Assembly (NCBI RefSeq): GCF_900106045.1
Contig: NZ_LT629802.1
Location: 558,001-622,000, forward strand
Direction: 5' to 3'
DNA: 64,000 nt
Source of the DNA: Pseudomonas mucidolens
GTDB lineage: Bacteria > Pseudomonadota > Gammaproteobacteria > Pseudomonadales > Pseudomonadaceae
The notes beneath the pieces were generated by a model. The model saw only the letters and a program-made list of their open reading frames with translations, did no database searches and had not been told where the DNA came from. Below, in pieces: positions 9,226 to 17,507 of the stretch (its first letter is position 1; every line of letters begins with the position of its first letter). Both the position numbers and the translations under genes were made by a program.

Positions 9226-9239
9226 AGGTAGCGCTATCT
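9226..9239. promoter_or_regulatory. GntR operator-like palindrome, gntK side
   Basis: AGGTAGCGCTATCT, the most symmetric of the three copies (A-G-x-T-AGCGCT-A-x-C-T), 17 bases upstream of the gntK start. Confidence 0.75.
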
Positions 9240-9256
9240 GCGTCCTGAGGTGTTTC

Positions 9257-9790
9257 ATGAGTCAACCTGTTACCGCCCTGGTCATCATGGGTGTTGCCGG
9301 CTGCGGCAAGACCAGCGTCAGTGAGGCCCTGTGCCAACTGAACGGTGCCACCGCCATTGAAGGCGATAGCTTTCACCCAGCCGCCAATATCGAAAAGATG
9401 AGCGCGGGCCATCCCCTGAACGACGACGACCGTGCCGGTTGGCTCGACGTCCTGTGCGATGAACTGCGCCGCTCGCTCAAGGCTGGCGAGCATCCGGTCC
9501 TCACCTGTTCGGCGCTGAAGAAAAAATACCGTGACCACCTGCGCGAAGCCGCGCCGGGCCTGGGTTTTGTCTTTTTGGAATTGACGCGCGAGGTGGCGGC
9601 TGATCGGGTGTCCCATCGTCCCGGGCATTTCATGCCGGCCAGCCTGATCGACAGCCAGTTCGCCACGCTTGAATCGCCGGTAGGCGAGCCGTTGACCCTG
9701 GCGCTGAATGCCAGTGAAGACAGCGTCCTGGAGCTGGCGCGGCAAACCGATGCCTGGTGGCGTCAGCAAGGTTTTGAACCAACCAAATAA
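9257..9790 (+). CDS. gntK: Gluconokinase
   Basis: Phosphorylates gluconate to 6-phosphogluconate, which enters the Entner-Doudoroff or pentose phosphate route. 177 residues with a Walker A loop GVAGCGKTS (about 12-20), the substrate region GDSFHPAANIEKMSAGHPLNDDDR (about residues 36-59; described here by its key His, Asn and Asp residues) and the C-SALKKKYRD segment near 91. Family length is normal. It is followed after 84 bases by gntP and faces gntR across an operator-bearing region. Confidence 0.96.
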   Translation: MSQPVTALVIMGVAGCGKTSVSEALCQLNGATAIEGDSFHPAANIEKMSAGHPLNDDDRAGWLDVLCDELRRSLKAGEHPVLTCSALKKKYRDHLREAAPGLGFVFLELTREVAADRVSHRPGHFMPASLIDSQFATLESPVGEPLTLALNASEDSVLELARQTDAWWRQQGFEPTK

Positions 9791-9803
9791 TTTTTTGCCG
9801 GAC

Positions 9804-9818
9804 AGGATAGCGCTGTCT
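9804..9818. promoter_or_regulatory. GntR operator-like palindrome before gntP
   Basis: AGGATAGCGCTGTCT inside a longer symmetric ACAGGATAGCGCTGTCTGT, located between gntK and gntP. Suggests that gntP has its own GntR-controlled promoter. Confidence 0.7.
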
Positions 9819-9845
9819 GTAAGCATAAATTTCAACACTGGCTTT

Positions 9846-9860
9846 AATAACAACAACAAA
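9846..9860 (+). promoter_or_regulatory. Hfq/Crc-type CA motif in the gntP leader
   Basis: AATAACAACAACAAA: repeated A-A-N triplets directly before the ribosome site CAGGAG. In Pseudomonas such AANAANAA sequences at the start of translation are bound by Hfq with Crc for catabolite repression, so gntP is probably repressed when preferred carbon sources are present. Motif seen; function inferred. Confidence 0.65.
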
Positions 9861-9874
9861 CAGGAGAGACCCCC

Positions 9875-11227
9875 ATGTTTGGCATGTCACACGAATCCTA
9901 CCTGCTGCTTGATGCAGTGGTCACCATCATCGGGCTGATCGTATTGATTACCCGGTTCAAGGTCCACCCGTTCATTGCGTTGATCATCGCGGCGGGCTTT
10001 CTCGGCCTGACCTCGGGCATGCCCGTAGATAAGATCATCAAGGCGTTCCAGGACGGCTTTGGCGGAGTGCTCGGTTTTGTCGGGATTATCCTGGCGCTGG
10101 GGACGATGCTTGGCAAAATGATGGCCGAATCCGGCGGGGCCGATCAGATCGCCCAGACGCTGATCCGTGCCTTCGGCAAGGACAAGGTGCAGTGGGCGAT
10201 GATGTTCGCTGCGTTCCTGGTAGGCATTCCGCTGTTCTTCGAGATCGGCTTTGTGCTGCTGATCCCGTTGGTGTTCATCGTGGCGCGGCGTACTGGCGTA
10301 TCGCTGATTAAAATCGGCATCCCGCTGCTCGCCGGTCTGTCGGCGGTCCACGGCCTGGTGCCGCCGCATCCGGGTCCACTGTTGGCGATCGGGGTGTTTG
10401 GTGCCGATATCGGCAAGACCATTCTTTACGGCCTGATCGTCGCCTTGCCGACTGCCATCATCGCCGGACCGATCTTCGGTACGTTCATCGCCAAGTACAT
10501 TCCCGGCAATCCCTCCCAGGAACTGGTCGACCAACTGGCCCGTGAGTCGGACTCAAGCACGTTGCCCAGCTTCAGCATCACCTTGATCACCGTGCTGTTG
10601 CCGGTGTTCCTGATGTTGCTCAAAACCTTCGCCGACATTGCTCTGCCAGAAGGCCATATGGCGCGTAACTGGATGGACATGATCGGTCACCCGATCAGCG
10701 CCTTGCTGCTGGCGTTGCTGCTGTCGCTGTACACCTTTGGCCATCGTCAGGGCATCGGTTCCAAGCAGATCCTTAAACTGCTCGATGCCAGCCTGGCGCC
10801 GACGGCGGCAATCATTCTGATCATCGGCGCGGGCGGTGGCTTCAAGCAGATGCTGGTGACCAGCGGCGTGGGTGACGTGATCGGCCATATGGCGGTGACC
10901 GCGCAGATCAATCCGATTCTGCTGGCCTGGCTGGTGGCGGCGGTGATTCGTGTGGCGACCGGTTCGGCGACCGTGGCGACCATTACCGGCGCAGGCATCG
11001 TGGTGCCTGTGGTCGGCATGGTACCGGGGGTGAATCTGGAGTTGCTGGTGCTAGCGACAGGGGCGGGCTCGTTGATTCTGTCTCACGTCAACGATGCGGG
11101 CTTCTGGCTGGTGAAGCAGTACTTCAACATGACCGTCGCCGAAACCTTCAAAACCTGGACGGCGATGGAAACCATTCTGTCCATCGTGGCGCTGGGCTTC
11201 ATCATGTTGCTGTCATTGGTGGTGTAA
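9875..11227 (+). CDS. gntP: Gluconate:H+ symporter, GntP family
   Basis: 450-residue inner-membrane permease with about 12-14 hydrophobic helices. Family hallmarks include the GFGGVLGFVGIILALGTMLGKM segment (near residues 65-86, cited by its Gly pattern), PLVFIVARRTG, VPPHPGPL (near residue 168) and the C-terminal SHVNDAGFW. Imports gluconate by proton symport to feed gntK. The ATG at 9875 has CAGGAG upstream. Last gene of the gluconate module; a REP element follows. Confidence 0.95.
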   Translation: MFGMSHESYLLLDAVVTIIGLIVLITRFKVHPFIALIIAAGFLGLTSGMPVDKIIKAFQDGFGGVLGFVGIILALGTMLGKMMAESGGADQIAQTLIRAFGKDKVQWAMMFAAFLVGIPLFFEIGFVLLIPLVFIVARRTGVSLIKIGIPLLAGLSAVHGLVPPHPGPLLAIGVFGADIGKTILYGLIVALPTAIIAGPIFGTFIAKYIPGNPSQELVDQLARESDSSTLPSFSITLITVLLPVFLMLLKTFADIALPEGHMARNWMDMIGHPISALLLALLLSLYTFGHRQGIGSKQILKLLDASLAPTAAIILIIGAGGGFKQMLVTSGVGDVIGHMAVTAQINPILLAWLVAAVIRVATGSATVATITGAGIVVPVVGMVPGVNLELLVLATGAGSLILSHVNDAGFWLVKQYFNMTVAETFKTWTAMETILSIVALGFIMLLSLVV

Positions 11228-11230
11228 ACC

Positions 11231-11317
11231 TGTAGGCGCTGGCTAGCCTGCGATGCAGACGCCTCGGTGTTTCAGACATACCGAGGTGATGCTATCGCAG
11301 GCAAGCCAGCGCCTACA
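11231..11317. repeat. REP-like inverted repeat (tgtaggcgctggc type)
   Basis: TGTAGGCGCTGGCTAGCCTG and its inverted partner ending GCCAGCGCCTACA, about 87 bases in all, with a second inner inverted repeat (ACCGAGGTG/CGCCTCGGTG region). It sits between convergent gntP and the aminotransferase gene and differs in sequence from the taggagcgag family. Confidence 0.9.
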
Positions 11318-11345
11318 TTGATTGTGTTACGGCTGGTGGATTGGA

Positions 11346-12557
11346 TCAGACTTTAGTGACCAGCCCATCTGCCCGAAACATCCCGCGAATCCCCCGCACT
11401 GCCTGGCGAATCCGGTCCTGGTTTTCGATCAGCGCAAAACGCACATGATCATCGCCATACTCGCCAAAGCCGATGCCGGGTGACACACACACCTTGGCCT
11501 CCAGCAACAGCTTCTTGGCAAACTCCAGCGAGCCCATCGCCGCATAAGCCTGGGGAATCTTCGCCCAGACGTACATCGACGCCTTGGGATTTTCCACCAT
11601 CCAGCCCAGCTCATGCAGGCCTTTTACCAGCACATTGCGCCGTTGGCGATATTGCTCGGCAATATCCTTCACGCACTGCTGGTCACCTTCCAGCGCCGCA
11701 ATCGCTGCCACTTGCAGCGGAGTGAAGGTGCCGTAGTCGTGGTAACTCTTGATTCGCCCCAGGGCATTGACCAGTTCCGGGTTGCCGACCATGAAGCCAA
11801 TGCGCCACCCGGCCATGTTGTAGCTCTTGGACAGGGTGAAAAACTCCACGGCGATGTCTTTCGCGCCGGGCACCTGCATGATCGACGGGGCTTTCCAGCC
11901 GTCGTAGACGATGTCGGCGTAGGCCAGGTCGTGGATCACCAGTACGTCGTACTGTTTGGCCAGGGCGATCACCCGTTCAAAGAAGTCCAATTCCACGCAT
12001 TGCGCGGTGGGGTTGGAAGGGAAGCCGAGGATCATCATCTTTGGCTTGGGGATCGAGCCGCGAATGGCCCGTTCCAGTTCGGCGAAGAAGTCCACGCCAG
12101 GAATCAGCGGCACGGAGCGCACCTGGGCGCCGGCGATCACCGCACCGTAGATGTGAATCGGATAACTGGGGTTGGGCACCAGCACCGTGTCGCCCTGGTC
12201 GAGGGTGGCCAGCATCAAGTGCGCCAAGCCTTCCTTGGAACCGATGGTGACGATCGCTTCGGTCTCAGGGTCGATGTCCACTGCATAGCGATCCTTGTAC
12301 CAGCGCGAGATTGCCCGGCGCAGACGCGGGATGCCTTTGGAGGTGGAGTAGCCGTGAGTGTCTTCGCGCTGGGCAACGGTCACCAGTTTTTCCACGATAT
12401 GCGGTGGTGTCGGGCCGTCGGGGTTGCCCATGCTCAAGTCGATGATGTCTTCGCCACGACGACGGGCGGCCATCTTCAGCTCGGCGGTGATGTTGAACAC
12501 GTAAGGGGGGAGTCGATCTATGCGCGCAAAGCGGCGCGGCGAACCGTGGTCTGCCAT
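11346..12557 (-). CDS. alaC: Aminotransferase class I/II, AlaC-type (pyruvate-glutamate)
   Basis: 403-residue PLP enzyme of fold type I. The PLP-binding Lys is in [17 protein letters not shown] near residue 245; the N-terminal substrate Gly/Asn-Pro pattern ([13 protein letters not shown]) and the conserved NPSYP and FPSNPT (near residue 180) are present, and the C-terminal Arg that binds the substrate carboxylate is in DDHVRFALI. The sequence resembles AlaC, the glutamate-pyruvate aminotransferase for alanine synthesis, and older annotations of this family read aspartate aminotransferase. Stands alone. Confidence 0.9.
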   Translation of the reverse strand: MADHGSPRRFARIDRLPPYVFNITAELKMAARRRGEDIIDLSMGNPDGPTPPHIVEKLVTVAQREDTHGYSTSKGIPRLRRAISRWYKDRYAVDIDPETEAIVTIGSKEGLAHLMLATLDQGDTVLVPNPSYPIHIYGAVIAGAQVRSVPLIPGVDFFAELERAIRGSIPKPKMMILGFPSNPTAQCVELDFFERVIALAKQYDVLVIHDLAYADIVYDGWKAPSIMQVPGAKDIAVEFFTLSKSYNMAGWRIGFMVGNPELVNALGRIKSYHDYGTFTPLQVAAIAALEGDQQCVKDIAEQYRQRRNVLVKGLHELGWMVENPKASMYVWAKIPQAYAAMGSLEFAKKLLLEAKVCVSPGIGFGEYGDDHVRFALIENQDRIRQAVRGIRGMFRADGLVTKV

Positions 12558-12755
12558 TGTTGCCTCGGAGTACGTAAGCGCCCGGAACCGTCCGAGCGAC
12601 GTCGGCCACTGCGGTGGCCTGCGGGACGGACGATACGGCGAGTGATGGCGAGTTGTCCAGATGGCGCCACGGATTTTTTTAGCGCTTGAAGCAAAGGGTG
12701 GGTATGACCCTATACTCGATATGGTTTTGTTCCTTCACCGCTGGAGATTGTTCAA

Positions 12756-13241
12756 ATGGATCAACAGACGACGCTACCGTTGGCACCGCGCATGGAAGAG
12801 GGCAAGGCCCTGGTGATCGCGGGTGTTTCCGGTCGCTATTCGAAGGCCACGGTCGGAGACATTCCCAAGTTGTGGGAGCTTTTCGATACGTGTATCAAGG
12901 ACCTCAAAAAGCGTGTCGGCGGCGTGACCTATGGTGTTTGCTATAACGCCGGCCACGATGAGTTCGATTACATGGCGGGGGTCGAAGTACCTGCCAAGGG
13001 CGATGTACCGAGCAACTTTGCGGCGATCGAAATCCCGCTCCGGCAGTATGCGGTGTTCCCTCATTACGGTCCGGTGCAGGCGCTGGCGCAGACCTACGAG
13101 CGCATCATGTTCGAGTGGTTGCCGACCTCGGGCTACAAGGTCACAGGCGCTGACTTTGAGCGGTACAGCGCCGATTTTGATGTAAGAAAGGGGACCGGGA
13201 CGGTGGAAATCTGGATGCCGGTCGAGACTAAGGCGGGATAA
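12756..13241 (+). CDS. GyrI-like / AraC effector-binding domain protein
   Basis: 161 residues forming a single GyrI-like (effector-binding) domain with the usual pattern of an N-terminal strand, the helix TVGDIPKLWELFDTCIKDL, then YGVCYN, and the C-terminal EIWMPVE strand. There is no DNA-binding domain, so it would act as a free ligand-binding or DNA-gyrase-inhibitor-like protein. It is divergent from the alaC-type gene. An inverted repeat GAGCGAGG-CCTCGCTC (13255-13275) follows without a T tract. Confidence 0.88.
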   Translation: MDQQTTLPLAPRMEEGKALVIAGVSGRYSKATVGDIPKLWELFDTCIKDLKKRVGGVTYGVCYNAGHDEFDYMAGVEVPAKGDVPSNFAAIEIPLRQYAVFPHYGPVQALAQTYERIMFEWLPTSGYKVTGADFERYSADFDVRKGTGTVEIWMPVETKAG

Positions 13242-13295
13242 CACTGTCTCCCATGAGCGAGGCGTGCCCTCGCTCCATTCAGGGCCTCCAGTTGT

Positions 13296-13781
13296 TCAAA
13301 ATATCAACGCCAGCCGCCGTTCATACCCGATCCGCCCTTTATACGCCTCTCCGCTGTCCACCCAGCCCAAGTGCAAATACAGGCCCATCGCCGCTTCATT
13401 GTGACTGTCCACCGACAACTCCAGCGCCTTGATCTGTGGCCAGGCCAGGCGTGCCGCGGCGGGTAATGCTTGCAGGCAGGCTTTGCCAAACCCCTGGCCT
13501 TGCCTGCCGCGATCGACTTGCAAAGCGTGCAGGGTGGCGCTGTGTTCGTTGGCCCAGTGCGGCAGGCAGGGTGGGCGCTTGAGCAACAGGAAGGCGACGG
13601 GAACCTCATCGGCCAGCAGCGCGAAACCCTTGATGCCGGGGCTGGGGTTGACCAGCAAAGTGTTCAGCGCACAGTAGATATCACCAGCGTAAGGCAGTTG
13701 CTCGGGGTGAATCTCGAGGGTGCCGAGCTGCTGTTGCTGCGCGGCAGTCAGGGTCTCATAGGGCACGAGGCGGGTTTGCAT
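13296..13781 (-). CDS. GNAT family N-acetyltransferase
   Basis: 161 residues. The acetyl-CoA site is DRGRQGQGFGKACLQALP (Q-G-x-G-F-G/A pattern near residues 90-107), followed by LELSVDSHNEAAMGLYLHLGW, the motif B region typical of GNAT enzymes. Substrate unknown. The ATG at 13781 is preferred to an upstream TTG since AGGA lies about 11 bases before it. Confidence 0.9.
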   Translation of the reverse strand: MQTRLVPYETLTAAQQQQLGTLEIHPEQLPYAGDIYCALNTLLVNPSPGIKGFALLADEVPVAFLLLKRPPCLPHWANEHSATLHALQVDRGRQGQGFGKACLQALPAAARLAWPQIKALELSVDSHNEAAMGLYLHLGWVDSGEAYKGRIGYERRLALIF

Positions 13782-13860
13782 CGAATACTTGTCCTGATTG
13801 CTACAGCAAGGAGGCAAATTCTAGCGGGTTTGTCGTCATCAAGATTTTTTTTCACGCACT

Positions 13861-13887
13861 TGTCGATTGCTCGGGTGGCCAGTCGAC
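13861..13887 (+). promoter_or_regulatory. Candidate ECF42-type sigma promoter
   Basis: TGTCGA at 13861-13866, a 17-base spacer and CGAC at 13884-13887, 43 bases before the start of the SnoaL-like gene. The -35 TGTCGA with -10 CG(A/T)C is, as I remember it, the motif described for ECF42 sigma factors, and an ECF42-type sigma factor is encoded two genes downstream. The match is seen; recognition is inferred. Confidence 0.55.
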
Positions 13888-13929
13888 TACGGGTGTCTTC
13901 CGTGATTTTTCCCTGGAAGGAGCATCGCC

Positions 13930-14361
13930 ATGAGTACCCAAGTGAACAGCGAAATCAGCACCCTGATCAAAAACTGGCAGCAAGCCGTGATGGTCAAGGA
14001 TCTCGACAAAATCGTCAGCTTCTACGCCGACGACATTGTCGCGTTTGATGCGGTGACGGCCCTGCAATTCAAAGGCCGTGAAGCCTACAAGGCCCACTGG
14101 AAAGCCTGCGCGGAGTTCTGCCCTGGTCCCGGGATCTTCGAGTTTCACCACTTGAAGATCGTCGCCGCGGCCGACAGCGCCTTTGCGCACTGGCTGGCCC
14201 GTTGCGGTGGCACCGGCCCCGACGGCGTGGAGAAGGTCTGCTGGATGCGCGTCACCGCCGGTTATCAGCGGATCAACGGTGAGTGGCGAGTGGTGCACGA
14301 GCATTGGTCCGCACCGTTCGATATGCAAAGTGGTGCGGCGCTGTTCGACCTGGAGCCCTGA
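13930..14361 (+). CDS. SnoaL-like / nuclear transport factor 2 family protein
   Basis: 143-residue alpha+beta cone-fold protein (SnoaL/DUF4440-like). The pattern ISTLIKNWQQAVMVKDLDKI, then YADDIVAFD (near residue 38), FKGREAYKAHW, and C-terminal strands GVEKVCWMRVT...GEWRVVHEHWS is typical of YybH-like members. No catalytic residues can be assigned. GGAAGGAG precedes the ATG. It heads a three-gene set with a YCII/DGPF protein and an ECF42-type sigma factor, so it is probably part of the same regulon. Confidence 0.9.
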   Translation: MSTQVNSEISTLIKNWQQAVMVKDLDKIVSFYADDIVAFDAVTALQFKGREAYKAHWKACAEFCPGPGIFEFHHLKIVAAADSAFAHWLARCGGTGPDGVEKVCWMRVTAGYQRINGEWRVVHEHWSAPFDMQSGAALFDLEP

Positions 14362-14427
14362 TCGTCGGGAAATTCGGCAACTTGCCAATCCGCAGCCATA
14401 GTTGATAGTCCGAAAATGGAGAAACCC

Positions 14428-14781
14428 ATGAAGTATCTATGCTTGGTCTACTGCGACGAACGCACGTTGCATACCCAACCCGAGAGTCCCGAGGATACGG
14501 AGTGCCACGCCTACGCCGAAGCCGTCGAGGGCAGCGGCCGGATGCTCGCCGCCGAGGCGCTGGAGTCGGTGTCGAGCGCCACCACCGTGCGCATGCGCAA
14601 CGGCAAGTTGTCGATCACTGATGGACCGTTTGCCGAAACCAAGGAGCAGCTTGCCGGGTTCTATCTGATTGACGCCAAGGACTTGAACGAAGCGCTCCAG
14701 GTCGCGGGTGGTATCCCCGCCGCCCGGGTCGGCAGCGTTGAGGTGCGTCCGGTGCGTGAGTTGAACCTCTCACCCCAGTAA
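14428..14781 (+). CDS. YCII-related (DGPF domain) protein
   Basis: 117 residues of the YCII family with the hallmark DGPFAETKEQLAGFYLIDA near residues 68-86; genes of this DGPF type are the conserved partner of ECF42 sigma factors. A dimeric alpha/beta-barrel fold is expected; the reaction is unknown. MKYLCLVY at 14428 is the start, with GGAG seven bases upstream; an ATG four codons earlier overlaps that site. The sigma gene follows after 100 bases. Confidence 0.94.
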   Translation: MKYLCLVYCDERTLHTQPESPEDTECHAYAEAVEGSGRMLAAEALESVSSATTVRMRNGKLSITDGPFAETKEQLAGFYLIDAKDLNEALQVAGGIPAARVGSVEVRPVRELNLSPQ

Positions 14782-14881
14782 CCCGAGCGTCAGGAGGCTT
14801 GCCCAAGGTGTGCTCAAGACAGGATCGGCGGCATTGCCAGCGCCGAGTACCGGCGCGGCGCGTGAGCGAGGGCCTTGAGGG

Positions 14882-16105
14882 TTGATCATCAAGGCTCAGG
14901 TCGAGGCGATCTACCGTAATGAATCACGGCGCATTCTCGCGACCCTGATTCGCCTGCTCGGTGATTTCGACCTCGCCGAAGAAGCCTTGCATGAGGCGTT
15001 CTTCGTCGCGGTCGAGCGCTGGCAACAAGACGGTGTGCCGGACAACCCCCGGGCGTGGCTGGTTTCCACCGGGCGCTTCAAGGCCATCGACCGGCTGCGC
15101 CGCCAGGCACGTTTTGCGGCGTCCCAGGCGCTGTTGCTGGCCCAGGCCGAGGCGCTGGAAGAGGCTGACTGGAGTACTGAAGACGTGCAAGACGACCGCC
15201 TGCGCCTGATCTTTACCTGCTGCCATCCGGCGCTGGCGCCGGATGCGCAGGTACCACTGACCTTGCGTGAGATCTGTGACCTCACCACCGAGGAAATTGC
15301 CCGGGCGTTTCTCGCCACACCGGCCACCATCGCCCAACGGATTGTGCGGGCCAAGGGCAAGATCCGTGAGGCGAAGATTCCTTATCAGGTGCCGTCCCTG
15401 GCGGAATTGCCCGAGCGCCTGGACAGCGTGCTACGTGTGATTTATCTGGTGTTCAACGAAGGTTACTCGGCCTCCACCGGCGACGATCTGACCCGTGATG
15501 ACTTAACCCGCGAAGCCATTCGTCTTGCCAGACTGCTCATGGAACTGTTGCCCGAGCCGGAAGTCATGGGCCTGTTGGCCTTGATGTTGCTGCATGAATC
15601 CCGACGTCCGGCACGCATGTCGCACAGCGGCGAACTGGTGCTGCTGGATGAGCAGGACCGTTCATTGTGGGAGGCATCCTTGATTGCTGAAGGCTGCGCC
15701 TTGGTCGAGGAGGCCCTGAAGACCCGACGTTTCGGGCCTTACTGCTTGCAGGCGGCAATTGCCGCGGTACACGCCGAAGCGCCGAATGCCGGTGAAACGG
15801 ATTGGCTGCAGATTGTCGGGCTTTACGACGTGTTGCTCAGAATGCTGCCGTCGCCGGTGATCGAGCTTAACCGGGCGGCGGCCTTGGCCATGCGCGACGG
15901 GCCATTGGCGGGATTGCAGCAGGTGGACGGGATCCTGGCCCGGGGCGAACTGCTGGACTACCATCTGGCGCATTCTGCGCGGGGTGAGTTTTGTCGGCAG
16001 TTGGGCCGAGTGAAAGAGGCGCGGCAAGCGTATGAAAAAGCTTTGACGCTGACCCGACAAACCCCGGAAAAACGCTTTATCGAACGACGCCTGGCTGAAC
16101 TCTGA
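14882..16105 (+). CDS. RNA polymerase sigma factor, ECF42 type with C-terminal extension
   Basis: 407 residues, about twice a normal ECF sigma factor. Region 2 spans roughly residues 5-75 (LGDFDLAEEALHEAFFVA, then IDRLRR), region 4 roughly 110-160 (TTEEIARAFLATPATIAQRIVRAKGKIRE), and a long helical extension (DUF6596/TPR-like) fills residues 175-407, including NEGYSAS and the C-terminal RVKEARQAYEKAL. No anti-sigma gene is nearby; in ECF42 proteins the extension is thought to control activity. An in-frame stop at 14876 leaves the TTG at 14882 as the first possible start, with GAGGG very close to it, so translation may be weak. Confidence 0.92.
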   Translation: MIIKAQVEAIYRNESRRILATLIRLLGDFDLAEEALHEAFFVAVERWQQDGVPDNPRAWLVSTGRFKAIDRLRRQARFAASQALLLAQAEALEEADWSTEDVQDDRLRLIFTCCHPALAPDAQVPLTLREICDLTTEEIARAFLATPATIAQRIVRAKGKIREAKIPYQVPSLAELPERLDSVLRVIYLVFNEGYSASTGDDLTRDDLTREAIRLARLLMELLPEPEVMGLLALMLLHESRRPARMSHSGELVLLDEQDRSLWEASLIAEGCALVEEALKTRRFGPYCLQAAIAAVHAEAPNAGETDWLQIVGLYDVLLRMLPSPVIELNRAAALAMRDGPLAGLQQVDGILARGELLDYHLAHSARGEFCRQLGRVKEARQAYEKALTLTRQTPEKRFIERRLAEL

Positions 16106-16116
16106 CAGCGAGCCTG

Positions 16117-16974
16117 CTACTCCAGCATTTTCTCGAGAAACCAACTCCCCGCCGGCCCCGGCGGATGTTGCCGGGACCACAGCGCATCCACGGCCACCGA
16201 GCGTGGCCAGCCGCGTGCGTTGAGCTCCACCAGTTGGCCATTCGCGAAGCGCTCCACCAGCCAGCGGGGCAGGGCTGCCCAACCGAAACCGAGGATGGCC
16301 ATTTCCATCAGCATCACGAAGCTGGGAGCCGACCACACCCGTCCCGCCGGCCGGTTCTCATTCGGATTGATGACGCTTGCCAGGCGCAGTTCACGGTATT
16401 GCTGCAGCGCCTGTTGATCAATGCCGTCAAGGCTGGACAGCGGATGCCGGGGCGAAACGAACAAGGCGAGTTCCGCGCGCTCTCCGACGGTGGCGCCGGT
16501 CAGGTCGGGTGGGTAGACCTCTTGCGCCTCGATAAAGGCAATCTGTGCCCGGCCGCTTTGCACCAGCGCGATCAAGTCTTCGTACTCGGCGATCAACCAT
16601 TCCAGTTCCATGTCCGGATAACGCTGTTCGAAGGCGCTGAGCACCGCGTCGAAGTGCCCCGACTGGTAGGTATCCGACATGGCGATACTGAGCTTGGGTT
16701 CCAGGCCCTGGGACAATTGACTGGCCGCCAGCGCCAGCCGGTTGCCAGCGTCCAGCACCTGTTCGGCCCGTTGCAGCAGAACGTGGCCGGCCGCAGTCAG
16801 GGTCGGTTTGCGGCTGCTGCGGTCGAACAGCACTACATCCAGGTCAATCTCCAAGCTTGCCACCGCTGCACTGACGGTGGATTGACTCTTGCCCAGCTTA
16901 CGCGCGGCGGCAGAAAACGAGCCTTGAGTCGCCGCCTGGACAAACGCCTGCAACACTTCATGTGAAGCCATCAT
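16117..16974 (-). CDS. LysR-family transcriptional regulator
   Basis: 285 residues: winged HTH at the N-terminus (LQAFVQAATQGSFSAAARKLG, with SQSTVSAAVASLE as recognition helix, about 8-45) and a LysR substrate-binding domain (KLSIAMSDTYQSG onward, about 93-285). Divergent from a PACE-family efflux gene with a short shared promoter region (16975-17061), the same layout as the AceR/AceI pair, so it probably controls that transporter. Confidence 0.92.
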   Translation of the reverse strand: MMASHEVLQAFVQAATQGSFSAAARKLGKSQSTVSAAVASLEIDLDVVLFDRSSRKPTLTAAGHVLLQRAEQVLDAGNRLALAASQLSQGLEPKLSIAMSDTYQSGHFDAVLSAFEQRYPDMELEWLIAEYEDLIALVQSGRAQIAFIEAQEVYPPDLTGATVGERAELALFVSPRHPLSSLDGIDQQALQQYRELRLASVINPNENRPAGRVWSAPSFVMLMEMAILGFGWAALPRWLVERFANGQLVELNARGWPRSVAVDALWSRQHPPGPAGSWFLEKMLE

Positions 16975-17061
16975 CTATCGCCTTGATCGATGGTTATTAG
17001 TTATGAAGTATCGATGCGAGGGTTGAACATGGCAACCCTCGACCTTCACAGAGCACGGCTC

Positions 17062-17502
17062 ATGAACCCGACTAAGTCCCTTACCGAACGCGTTTTCCAG
17101 GCTATTGGCTTCGAAGCCCTGGCCTTGCTGATTTGCACCCCGCTGCTGGCCTGGATCATGCAAAAAACGGCCCTGGAGATGGGCATGGTAACGCTGGCCA
17201 TCAGCCTTCTGGCGCTGACCTGGAATATCATTTTTAACGGCTTGTTCGACCGCCTCAAAGCGCGCCTGCAATTGGCCAGTGGCGTTTGGACCCGGGTGCT
17301 GCACGCCCTGTTGTTCGAAGGCGGGCTGATCATTGTGTGTGTGCCGCTGATTGCCGCGTGGCTGGACATCAGCCTGCTGCAGGCCTTCATTCTCGACATC
17401 GGCGTGCTGTTGTTTTTCCTGCCGTACACCTACGTGTATCACTGGGGGTACGACGTGCTGCGGGAGAAACTCCTGCAGCAGCGTGTACCTGGGCAAGTGT
17501 GA
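17062..17502 (+). CDS. PACE-family multidrug/biocide efflux transporter
   Basis: 146-residue membrane protein made of two tandem bacterial transmembrane pair (BTP) domains, four helices in all. The first helix carries the conserved acidic residue in VFQAIGFEALALLICTP, and the W-N-x-x-F-N signature is seen (LTWNIIFNGLFDRL, near residue 55), with the Y-x-Y-x-W motif near 128-134 of the second half. PACE pumps, such as AceI, export chlorhexidine and related biocides or short-chain diamines by proton exchange. The ATG at 17062 fits family length; in-frame starts upstream (16990, 17029) would add a non-family tail. Confidence 0.9.
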   Translation: MNPTKSLTERVFQAIGFEALALLICTPLLAWIMQKTALEMGMVTLAISLLALTWNIIFNGLFDRLKARLQLASGVWTRVLHALLFEGGLIIVCVPLIAAWLDISLLQAFILDIGVLLFFLPYTYVYHWGYDVLREKLLQQRVPGQV

Positions 17503-17507
17503 CGGTG

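Noticed and set aside
13255..13275. Terminator after the GyrI-like gene
   Set aside because: GAGCGAGG/CCTCGCTC pairs well but no T tract follows; mentioned only with the gene.
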